This document shows positions 8,078 to 15,668 of a stretch of 17,537 nt of DNA, in pieces (positions within the stretch are counted from its first letter, which is position 1; each line of letters starts with the position of its first letter). The stretch is taken from contig CAZFQG010000135.1 of assembly GCA_964520785.1 (NCBI GenBank), positions 1-17,537 of the forward strand. Reading direction: 5' to 3'. The position numbers were made by a program, and so were the translations under genes. Origin of the DNA: CAZFQG01 sp964520785. GTDB lineage: Bacteria; Planctomycetota; Planctomycetia; Pirellulales; Thermoguttaceae. The notes beneath the pieces are model-generated. The model worked only from the letters and a program-made list of their open reading frames with translations, did not search any database and was not told the DNA's origin.

Positions 8078-8204
8078 GGGTCAGATCGCCTACAAAACGG
8101 CGAAACCGGAGTTTGTGCGTTATTCTACTATCTTGCCGCCTTGTGGGAACCCTGTTCTTTCAAGATGGACAGAGCCGAGTCCGCCACCGGGGGGCCCATA
8201 CAAG

Positions 8205-8254
8205 GTACATTTGCGTACATCATCGGTTTGACGTTTCACGGTCGCCTTGTACAT
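8205..8254. repeat. Three GTACAT repeats upstream of the kinase promoter
   Basis: GTACAT occurs at 8205-8210, 8215-8220 and 8249-8254. The first two start 10 bases apart, about one helical turn. They sit 13-62 bases upstream of the candidate promoter at 8267-8295, a position compatible with an activator or repressor site. Function is inferred from position only. Confidence 0.35.
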
Positions 8255-8266
8255 CGGCGCTCTTGG

Positions 8267-8295
8267 TTACGAACGACGGCGATTTCTGCTATGAT
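8267..8295 (+). promoter_or_regulatory. Candidate extended -10 promoter for the kinase operon
   Basis: TGCTATGAT (8287-8295) is an extended -10 element (TGN followed by TATGAT, 5/6 to TATAAT). The -35 partner TTACGA (8267-8272), spaced 17 bases, is weak (3/6). Transcription would start near 8302 and leave a leader of nearly 190 bases. Confidence 0.4.
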
Positions 8296-8488
8296 CCGTT
8301 TGTGGTGTCAGATTTCCGCCTCCAAGATTTGCCTCCAAAGCACCGACCAAGGCCGAATTGACGGCTGCTTCGGGGTGCGGTGGTGTTCCGCGTCCAACTG
8401 CGCGACGTTCCGCCCCGCCCAAAACCGGGTGAACCGGGGAGTGCATCCCGCGTCATCTTGAATGGGGGGGCTCAGGGAGATGGAATCC

Positions 8489-11400
8489 ATGGCGAGAATA
8501 CTGGTAATCGGCGACCAACAAGCGAGCCTCGCGGGTATCGAGGCTCAATTGAAGGAGGTCATTCCGGATTCCGAAGTCGTCATCGCGTTATCGCCGGAGG
8601 AGGGCGTTCGCTTGGCCCGAGAGGCGGCGCCGGACGTGGTGCTGCTCGACTTCGAGAGGTGGGAGCCGGCTGCATTTGAAGTGTGCCGCCGCCTCAGCGC
8701 GGATTCTTCCAGCGCGGACACTCCCATCTTCGTCTCGGCGGCGGCGGAGATCGATCCGGAGCTTCGAACTGAACGGTTGGACTCGGGCTTGACCGGCTTC
8801 TTGAGGAAACCGCTTGACGCGGCGGAATTGAGGGCACAGATTGAACTTGGACTGCGGCTCAAGCGGTATGCGGACGAACTCGGTTCACTCCGTGGGAAGA
8901 TCGAAGAAATGGTAGCCGTTAGAACGGAGGAGCGGCGCCACGAGGTGGAACAGATTTTCGACGCGATTCCGGAGGCCGTCGTTTGGGCCGATCCTCGGCG
9001 CCGCATCGTCCGAGTCAATCCGGCTTTCACACGGATTTTCGGATACGAGCCGGAAAAGGTGGTGGGTCAAGAAACGCGAATCCTCTATGCATCCGATGAG
9101 AGCTTCGAGGAGCAAGGCCGTGCTCGGTTCAATCTCGAATCGCGCGCCACCTGTCAACCCTTTGAGACCGAATACCGTCGGAAGAACGGCGAGGTGTTCC
9201 CGGCCGAGGTGGTTGGGACGCCGGTCCGCGATCCGGAAGACCGCGTAATCGGGATGCTGGGATTGGTTCGAGATATCACCGAGCGGAAGAAGGCCGAACA
9301 GGCGCTCCGCGAAAGCGAGGCGCGCGTCCGCCGCAAGCTCAACGCCATTCTGTTGCCAGAAGGGGACATCGGGGAACTTGAACTTGCCGACATCGTGGAC
9401 GTCGATGCCTTCCAATCCCTCATGGACGACTTCTGCGAGATGACCGGTTTCGGCATCGCCGTGGTCGATACCAAGGGCAGGGTTCTCGTCGCCAAGAATT
9501 GGCAGACGATCTGCACCGCCTTCCACCGGGTTCATCCGGAGACCGCGAGACACTGCCTCCAGAGCGACACGTTGCTTTCCTCCGGAGTCGCTCCGGGAGA
9601 ATCCAAACTGTACCGCTGCAAGAACGGGATGTGGGATATCGCCACGCCGCTCGTCTTGGGCGACAAGATACTCGGAAACATCTTCATGGGTCAGTTCTTC
9701 TTCGAGGGAGAAGAAGTGGACGTCGAATCGTTCCGCCGGAGGGCACGGCGGTACGGATTCGACGAGAAGGCCTATCTGGAGGCCCTTTCACGCGTTCCAC
9801 GGTGGACCCGCGCGGATATCGACCGCGTAATGCACTTCTACTCCTCATTGGCCGGATTGATTTCGAAGCTCGGCTACGGGAATGTCCGACTGGCGAACAC
9901 CCTGGCCGAGCGCGAGAGAGCGGAAGCGGAACTCCGGATGAAAAGCGACGCGATGGAAAACGCGCTCAACGGATTCATCATCGTAAGCGAGGAGGAGCGG
10001 ATCGTCTACGTCAACCAGGCCTTCTTGGATATCTGGGGGTACGGCGCGAAGGAGGAACTTGTCGAAACGTCCCCGGTTGGGCTCTGGAATGACCCCGGAA
10101 TGCACGACGCGATCATTCTCAAACTCGAAGAGTATGGGCGGTTCAATTCGCGGTACCTCGCCAGGCGGAAGGACGGGTCGACGTTCTGGACGTCGATGTA
10201 TGCCCGGGTGGACGAAGACGAGGAGCACCGGCGGATTTATCTCGGGTCGTGCATCGACATTACCGACCGGGTGGAAGCGGGCCAGCGTCAGCAGTTGTAC
10301 GCCGAAATCCTCTCGACCCTCAACCGGTCGAACGAGTGGGAGACGCTTATTGACGACTTGCTGAGGCGGATCAAAGATTTTACTCAGTTCGAGGGGGTCG
10401 GAATCCGTCTTAGGCTGGGTGACGATTACCCCTATTTCGCCTTCAATGGGTTCAGCGCCGATTTCATCGAGGCCGAACGTTCGCTGTGCCGCGTAGAGAA
10501 GGAGGGGGCCGCCATCCGCGACGCCGACGGCAACGTCGACCTTCATTGCCTTTGCGGCGACGTCATCCGGGGCCGGACGGATCCGACCAAACCTTGGTTC
10601 ACGGAGGTAGGCAGCTTTTGGACCAACGACGTCGCCGAGCTAGCGGCCCTAGACGACCGCCCTGAATCGGTCGCTCGTGCCGAAGGCCAATGCCTGGCCC
10701 ACGGCTATTCCTCGCTCGCCCTCATCCCGCTCCGCGCGGGCAAGGAGACGATTGGACTACTGCAATTCAACGCGGCGCGGAAGGACGCCTTCACTCCCGA
10801 TTTTGTCGAGTTCTTCGAGCAGATCGCCGTGAGCATCGGGATCGCGTTCACCCGGAAGCGAATCGAAGAGGAACTCCGCGGCCGCGAGCAGTGGCTCGGC
10901 AGTCTGTTCCGGGTTGCTCCGGCGGGTATCGGCGTCGTCATCGACCGCGTCTTCTCCCAAGTTAACGCGCGGGTGTGCGAGATGACCGGATATCGTGAAG
11001 GGGAATTGCTCCATCAAAGTGCCCGGTTGCTCTATCCGAGCGACGAGGAATTCGAATACGTGGGGCGCGAAAAGTATGGACAGATCCGCGAGCACGGGAT
11101 CGGGATGGTGGAGACGCGCTGGCGCCGCAAGGATGGGGCAATCATCGACGTGCTGTTGAGTTCGGCTCCGCTCGACCCGGAAGACATGACGAAGGGAGTG
11201 ATGTTCACTGCGCTGGACATCACCGAACAGAAGCTCAATGAGAACCTGGTCCGGATGAACGTGGAAACGCTCCAGCGAATGGCGAGGAAACTATCGCTGG
11301 ATGACATTCTGCGGCCCTTGCTGGAGGAGGTGGACGCCGTCTTGCCGAACAACCGTTCTTCGATCGAATTGCGTTCAACGGACGGTCGGCTCTTAAGGTT

Positions 11401-13327
11401 CTTTCTCGGCCCGCACCTGCCCGAGGAGTGGATTCGCCGGATCGATCCGATCAAGATCGGGCCGAAAGCGGGATCCTGCGGCACGGCGGCTTACCGGAAC
11501 GAACGGGTCGTGGTTCGCGACATCGCCACCGATCCTTTGTGGGAGTCGGTCCGAGACGAGGCGCTTTCGGCCGGGTTCGCCGCGTGTTGGTCCGAGCCGA
11601 TCCGGGATGACGCCGGCGAGGTGATTGGAACGTACGCCATGTACTTGGGGGAGGCCCGCGAACCGAACGAACGCGAATTACGGGTTTTGGAAAGCATCTC
11701 CGGCCTGATCGCCACGGTGATCCAGGGCGTCCGCCGCGTGGAGTCGTTGCGGGAGAGTCAGGAGCGGTACCAGTTGGTGAACCAGGCGACGCACGACATC
11801 ATTTGGGACTGGGATCTTCGGACGGACCGACTGAATTGGAACGAGGCGATCGAAGCGGCGGTCGGCCGATCGCGAAAGGAGTTATCCCCGACGATCGACA
11901 GTTGGTACGACCACCTTCATCCGGCCGACCGGGACCGGGTGGTGGCCGGCATCCACGCGAAGATCGAAGCGGGCGAACGCTATTGGAGCGATGAATACCT
12001 CTTCGGGCCGGTAGGGGGTCCTTATCGGGCCTACTTCGACCGAGGGTTCATCATGCGCGACGCCGCGGAAAAACCGTACCGGATGATCGGCTCGATGCTC
12101 GACGTCACCGAACAGCGGCGGGCCGAGAGGGCATTGCGACAAAGCGAACACATGCTCGCCAGGACGGAGAGCATCGCGCACGTCGGGAGTTGGGAGTGGG
12201 ACATCGAAGGCGGCCGCATCGTCTGGTCGAACGAGTTGTTTCGGATATTCGGTCTCGACCCGGCGCGGGGGCCGTTGCCGATGAACGACTATCCGGCGCT
12301 CTATCCGGCGGAGGACATGCGAAGACTGCGAGACGCGATGGAGGCGGCCCGCGTACGGGGCACGCCCTTCTCCCTGGAACTCAGGGTACTCCGGGAGGAT
12401 GGGACGGTGCGCGTCGTGCACTCGCGCGGATTCGCCGACCGCGCGGAGGACGGCCGTCCGGCGCGGCTTTACGGCTTCGTGCAGGACATCACGGAACGGA
12501 AGAGGGACGAGGAACAGCTCAAGGAATACCGGGATCATCTGGAGGAACTCGTCGAAGAGCGGACCGAGGAGATCGCGCGCCGCTCCGCCGAGCTGGAGGC
12601 GGCGAACGCCGAACTGGAGGCGTTCTCGTATTCCGTATCCCACGACCTGCGGGCGCCCCTGCGGCGGGTGGACGGTTTCAGCCGGACCCTTTCCGAGGGC
12701 TACGCCGATTCGGTCGACGACCGCGGCAAGCACTTCCTCGAACGCATCCGGGCCAATGCGCGGCAGATGGGAGACCTCATCGACGACCTCTTGAAGCTCT
12801 CCCGGGTCAGCCGTTCGGAGATGCGCTATGAACGTGTCGACTTGAGCGCCTTGGTGGGCCGGATCGCCGCCGAGCTGCGAAGCACCAACCGCGACCGCGA
12901 AGTCCGGTTCCAAGTCCAGCCGGACCTCGTCGCCCTTGGCGACCCGCGGCTACTGGAGGCGGCCGTGCGGAACCTGCTCGCCAACGCGTGGAAGTTCACA
13001 TCGAGGGCGGAATGCGCCGTAATCGAGTTCGGCGCGACCGAGAACGCCGGATGCGAACCGCCGGACGAGGAGCTTGGGGAGAACGCGGTGGTCTACTTCG
13101 TTCGCGACACCGGAGCCGGGTTCGACATGGCCTACGCCGACAAGCTGTTCGCGCCTTTCCAGCGGCTGCACCGCGCGGACGAATTCGAGGGGAGTGGGAT
13201 CGGACTGGCCACCGTCCAGCGTATCATTCGCCGTCACGGGGGTAAGATATGGGCTCGCGGGGCCGTCGGTTCCGGAGCCACGTTCTATTTCAACTTGTCA
13301 CCCGTTCCAGAGAAGGAGAAGCAATGA
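8489..13327 (+). CDS. Giant soluble hybrid sensor histidine kinase (REC-PAS-PocR-PAS-GAF-PAS-GAF-PAS-PAS-HisKA-HATPase)
   Basis: A 1612-residue cytosolic kinase with no transmembrane segment. Approximate order: degenerate receiver 1-125 (phospho-site D54, S83, K107, but G8-D9 where two acids are expected); PAS 157-267; PocR domain 297-475 (DVDAFQSLMDDF, FHRVHPETARHC, MWDIATPL, GQFFFE); PAS 484-592; GAF 601-787 with a C687-L-C689 pair; PAS 803-918; GAF 925-1085 (GSCGTAAYR, ACWSEPI); PAS 1093-1210; PAS 1221-1338; coiled coil 1340-1378; HisKA with H1385 (SHDLRAPL); HATPase 1484-1608 with N1495/N1499, D1540 (DTGAGFD) and GSGIGLA at 1568. The dimerisation and catalytic part resembles cyanobacterial phytochrome-type kinases. 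ATG at 8489 is chosen over in-frame ATGs at 8462 and 8480 because GGGAG lies 9 bases upstream of it. Its stop overlaps the first response regulator by 4 bases. The signals are unknown; PocR and the cysteines suggest a small-molecule, metal or redox input. Confidence 0.95.
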   Translation: MARILVIGDQQASLAGIEAQLKEVIPDSEVVIALSPEEGVRLAREAAPDVVLLDFERWEPAAFEVCRRLSADSSSADTPIFVSAAAEIDPELRTERLDSGLTGFLRKPLDAAELRAQIELGLRLKRYADELGSLRGKIEEMVAVRTEERRHEVEQIFDAIPEAVVWADPRRRIVRVNPAFTRIFGYEPEKVVGQETRILYASDESFEEQGRARFNLESRATCQPFETEYRRKNGEVFPAEVVGTPVRDPEDRVIGMLGLVRDITERKKAEQALRESEARVRRKLNAILLPEGDIGELELADIVDVDAFQSLMDDFCEMTGFGIAVVDTKGRVLVAKNWQTICTAFHRVHPETARHCLQSDTLLSSGVAPGESKLYRCKNGMWDIATPLVLGDKILGNIFMGQFFFEGEEVDVESFRRRARRYGFDEKAYLEALSRVPRWTRADIDRVMHFYSSLAGLISKLGYGNVRLANTLAERERAEAELRMKSDAMENALNGFIIVSEEERIVYVNQAFLDIWGYGAKEELVETSPVGLWNDPGMHDAIILKLEEYGRFNSRYLARRKDGSTFWTSMYARVDEDEEHRRIYLGSCIDITDRVEAGQRQQLYAEILSTLNRSNEWETLIDDLLRRIKDFTQFEGVGIRLRLGDDYPYFAFNGFSADFIEAERSLCRVEKEGAAIRDADGNVDLHCLCGDVIRGRTDPTKPWFTEVGSFWTNDVAELAALDDRPESVARAEGQCLAHGYSSLALIPLRAGKETIGLLQFNAARKDAFTPDFVEFFEQIAVSIGIAFTRKRIEEELRGREQWLGSLFRVAPAGIGVVIDRVFSQVNARVCEMTGYREGELLHQSARLLYPSDEEFEYVGREKYGQIREHGIGMVETRWRRKDGAIIDVLLSSAPLDPEDMTKGVMFTALDITEQKLNENLVRMNVETLQRMARKLSLDDILRPLLEEVDAVLPNNRSSIELRSTDGRLLRFFLGPHLPEEWIRRIDPIKIGPKAGSCGTAAYRNERVVVRDIATDPLWESVRDEALSAGFAACWSEPIRDDAGEVIGTYAMYLGEAREPNERELRVLESISGLIATVIQGVRRVESLRESQERYQLVNQATHDIIWDWDLRTDRLNWNEAIEAAVGRSRKELSPTIDSWYDHLHPADRDRVVAGIHAKIEAGERYWSDEYLFGPVGGPYRAYFDRGFIMRDAAEKPYRMIGSMLDVTEQRRAERALRQSEHMLARTESIAHVGSWEWDIEGGRIVWSNELFRIFGLDPARGPLPMNDYPALYPAEDMRRLRDAMEAARVRGTPFSLELRVLREDGTVRVVHSRGFADRAEDGRPARLYGFVQDITERKRDEEQLKEYRDHLEELVEERTEEIARRSAELEAANAELEAFSYSVSHDLRAPLRRVDGFSRTLSEGYADSVDDRGKHFLERIRANARQMGDLIDDLLKLSRVSRSEMRYERVDLSALVGRIAAELRSTNRDREVRFQVQPDLVALGDPRLLEAAVRNLLANAWKFTSRAECAVIEFGATENAGCEPPDEELGENAVVYFVRDTGAGFDMAYADKLFAPFQRLHRADEFEGSGIGLATVQRIIRRHGGKIWARGAVGSGATFYFNLSPVPEKEKQ

Positions 13328-14067
13328 GACGTATCGTCATCTTGCTGGTCGAGGACAACCTCGACGACGTGGAACTGACGCGATTCGCGCTGGAGGAACA
13401 GAGCATCGACGAGGAACTCGTCGTGGCGCGCGACGGTCTCGAGGCGGTCGAGTGGTTCTTCGGCCGCGGAGATTTCGTCGGGCGCAAAACGGAGGAGACG
13501 ACTGTGATCATCCTGCTCGATTTGAATCTTCCCAAGCTCGACGGCTTCGAGGTATGCCGGCGCATTCGCGCCCACGAAACCGATTACCCCCCATACATTC
13601 TGATGCTTACGATGGCCGGGGAAAAAGGGGATATCGTCAAGGGGCTTGGCGCCGGCGCCGACGATTATCTCGCGAAGCCGTTCGACGCGGAGGAACTCCT
13701 CGCGCGGATCGCGGTCGGCCGCCGAATCATCCGGATGCAGGCCCAGATGGCGGAGGAACTCGCGCAACTCCGCGAGGCACTGGCCCACGTGAAAAAACTG
13801 CAGGGCATTTTGCCCATCTGCGCGTTCTGCAAGAAAATCCGCGACGACGACGATTACTGGCGCCAGGTGGAGGAGTATATCGGCTCGCACTCCGGCGCCG
13901 TTTTCAGCCACGCGATCTGCCCCGAGTGCCTGAACAAACACTACCCTGAATACGCGAATCCGCCGGAGGAAGAACCGGAGGAAAAAGGGAAGGTCGAAAT
14001 CCCGCCCACGAAACACGTTCCGTGCGCGACGTCCAACCGCCGATGCCCAAGACGGAATAATGATTAA
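13324..14067 (+). CDS. Response regulator 1: receiver with four-cysteine C-terminal tail
   Basis: 247 residues. The receiver domain, about 1-135, has an intact active site: E10/D11, phospho-acceptor D66, T96 and K118. A helix of about 25 residues (GRRIIRMQAQMAEEL) leads to a small domain with C166-x2-C169 (LPICAFCKKIRDDDDYW) and C199-x2-C202 (FSHAICPECLNKHYPE), a pattern seen at the end of other stand-alone regulators and likely to bind zinc. An acidic and then basic tail follows. No DNA-binding domain is present. The ATG overlaps the kinase stop (ATGA) with AAGGAG 5 bases upstream, so translation is coupled to the kinase. The frame extends upstream inside the kinase, which is rejected. It is clearly paralogous to regulator 3. 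Confidence 0.94.
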   Translation: MRRIVILLVEDNLDDVELTRFALEEQSIDEELVVARDGLEAVEWFFGRGDFVGRKTEETTVIILLDLNLPKLDGFEVCRRIRAHETDYPPYILMLTMAGEKGDIVKGLGAGADDYLAKPFDAEELLARIAVGRRIIRMQAQMAEELAQLREALAHVKKLQGILPICAFCKKIRDDDDYWRQVEEYIGSHSGAVFSHAICPECLNKHYPEYANPPEEEPEEKGKVEIPPTKHVPCATSNRRCPRRNND

Positions 14068-14078
14068 GGAACCTGGAA

Positions 14079-14522
14079 ATGCAGGACAGAACCATTTTGC
14101 TGGTCGAGGACGATCCGGATGACGTGGAACTGACGAAGATGGCCTTGGAGCAGAATCGGATCGTCAATGCGCTCTTCGTGGCGCGGGACGGCCAGGAAGC
14201 GCTCGATTGGCTTTTTCGCGAGGGAGATTTCACCGAACGGGACCCGAACCAGATTCCCAGCGTCGTCCTCCTCGACATCAAACTCCCCAAGTTGACCGGC
14301 CTGGACGTCCTCGAACGGATGCGACGGGATCCCAGGACCAAGTTAATCCCGGTCGTCATCCTGACCTCCTCGAAGGAAGAGACCGACGTGGCCAGAAGCT
14401 ACGAACTCCATGCCAACAGTTATATCCGAAAACCGGTCGATTTCGAACACTTCACCAAGGCGGTCCGAGACATCGGGCTGTATTGGCTCTTGTTGAATGA
14501 ATGTCCCAATTCAGGGGGTTAA
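14079..14522 (+). CDS. Response regulator 2: single-domain Rcp1-like receiver
   Basis: A 147-residue stand-alone receiver resembling Rcp1-type regulators that partner phytochrome-like kinases. The active site is complete: E10/D11, D66 (VLLDIKLP), T96 (ILTSS) and K118 (IRKPVDF). Family signatures are the DDPDDVELT loop, ARDGQEALDWLFREG, and a C-terminus ending in LYWLLLNE. It has no output domain and probably acts as a phosphate shuttle or through protein contacts. It starts 11 bases after regulator 1, with AAGGA 8 bases upstream of ATG. It is a close paralogue of regulator 4. Confidence 0.95.
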   Translation: MQDRTILLVEDDPDDVELTKMALEQNRIVNALFVARDGQEALDWLFREGDFTERDPNQIPSVVLLDIKLPKLTGLDVLERMRRDPRTKLIPVVILTSSKEETDVARSYELHANSYIRKPVDFEHFTKAVRDIGLYWLLLNECPNSGG

Positions 14523-14595
14523 GGCGATTCATGAAACGGCCCCGAACCATGCCGACGCGTGCCGCGCATACGCTTGCCGAAAAAGGATATCCGAA

Positions 14596-15108
14596 GTGAG
14601 GCCCATCGTGATCCTGCTCGTCGAGGATGATCCCGACGACGTCGAACTGACCCGGTTGGCCTTGGCGGAACGGAGAATTCCCGAGGAGGTGGTCGTCGTC
14701 CGCGACGGAGCCGAGGCGATCTCCTTCTTCCACGGCGAGAAACCGGCCGTGTCCGAAAACCGAGAACAAGAGACCATCGTCCTGCTGGACATCAATCTTC
14801 CGAAGATCGACGGTTTCGAAGTCTGCCGGCGGATACGCTCCCGGGAGACCGACCGCCCCCCCTATATCATCATGCTCACCGCGAAAGACACGACCGAGGA
14901 CGTCGTCAAAGGCCTGGAGGCGGGCGCGGACGACTATCTTCCGAAGCCTTTCGATCCGGCTGAACTCCGAGCGCGAATCGGCGTCGGTCGGCGGATACTC
15001 GTTCTGCGGAACAGAATGGCCGAAAAGATCGAGAAACTCCAGGAGGCCTTGGACGCCCTCGCTTCGCTGCGGGACGCCGCGGCGTTTCTGAATCCTACAC
15101 GTCCCTAA
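14596..15108 (+). CDS. Response regulator 3: receiver with helical tail, GTG start
   Basis: 170 residues from a GTG start. GTG at 14596 is preferred because AAGGA lies 8 bases upstream and the product then begins VRPIVILLVED, aligned with MRRIVILLVED of regulator 1. The frame is open upstream to an ATG at 14497 inside regulator 2, but those codons show no homology. The active site is intact: E10/D11, D65, T95 and K117. Blocks shared with regulator 1 include DGFEVCRRIR, GADDYL-KPFD and the GRRI helix. The chain stops after the helix (ALDALASLRDAAAFL), so the four-cysteine tail of regulator 1 is missing, and no remnant was found in the other frames of the following 68 bases. Confidence 0.9.
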   Translation: MRPIVILLVEDDPDDVELTRLALAERRIPEEVVVVRDGAEAISFFHGEKPAVSENREQETIVLLDINLPKIDGFEVCRRIRSRETDRPPYIIMLTAKDTTEDVVKGLEAGADDYLPKPFDPAELRARIGVGRRILVLRNRMAEKIEKLQEALDALASLRDAAAFLNPTRP

Positions 15109-15176
15109 GGCGGAAGCAGAATCACCCGCGCCGCGCTCCGCGCGAATCAGCCCCAAACCGTTCTACGGAGACCGAT

Positions 15177-15620
15177 ATGAATGAGGAAAAACGCATTCTC
15201 TTGATCGAGGATAACCCGGACGACGTCGAGCTGACCGCCATGGCGTTCGCTCACAACGGGATCGTTAATGAACTCGTCGTCGCCCGAGACGGCCAAGAGG
15301 CGCTCGATTGGCTCTTCCGCGAGGGGGACCATGCCGGCCGCGACCCCATGAGGATGCCGGCGATCGTCCTGCTGGATTTGCGGTTGCCGAAAGTCTCCGG
15401 AATCGAAGTGCTCCGGCGGATACGGGAGGATCCGCGGACGCGGCTTCTGCCGGTGATCGTGTTGACCTCGTCAAACGAGGAGCGGGACCTGGTCGCGAGT
15501 TACGAATTGCACGCGAACAGCTTCATCCGAAAGCCGGTCGATTTCGAACGTTTTGCGCAGGCCGTCCGCCACGTCCGCCTGTACTGGCTTCTCCTGAACG
15601 AACCCCCTCGAGTTGACTGA
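15177..15620 (+). CDS. Response regulator 4: single-domain Rcp1-like receiver
   Basis: A 147-residue receiver of the same type as regulator 2, sharing ARDGQEALDWLFREGD, the ELHANS-IRKPVDFE block and LYWLLLNE. The active site is complete: E11/D12, D67, T97 and K119. GGAG lies 7 bases upstream of the ATG. It is the last recognisable member of the kinase operon. No intrinsic terminator follows directly; the next feature is a hairpin-rich element at 15669. Confidence 0.95.
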   Translation: MNEEKRILLIEDNPDDVELTAMAFAHNGIVNELVVARDGQEALDWLFREGDHAGRDPMRMPAIVLLDLRLPKVSGIEVLRRIREDPRTRLLPVIVLTSSNEERDLVASYELHANSFIRKPVDFERFAQAVRHVRLYWLLLNEPPRVD

Positions 15621-15668
15621 AGAAACGGCGCGGACTTGAATCGGGACCGGGGTATCTGGAAAGGCTTT

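Larger units (their letters stand above)
7992..8488. other. Divergent intergenic region between rubrerythrin and the sensor kinase
   Basis: Nearly 500 bases without a supported gene, holding the start regions of both transcription units. Short frames cross it on both strands, but their translations look like out-of-frame DNA (many Arg, Ser and Pro, no motifs) and they overlap one another. It contains weak candidate promoters for both directions and three copies of GTACAT (8205-8210, 8215-8220, 8249-8254) upstream of the kinase-side promoter. Confidence 0.6.

Noticed and set aside
8462..8488. Earlier in-frame starts of the sensor kinase (8462 and 8480)
   Set aside because: The GGGAG ribosome binding site at 8475-8479 is correctly spaced only for ATG 8489, and the receiver domain starts right there.
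8113..8490. Small reading frames in the rubrerythrin-kinase intergenic region
   Set aside because: They overlap each other on both strands, lack recognisable motifs and good ribosome binding sites, and cover the expected promoter region.
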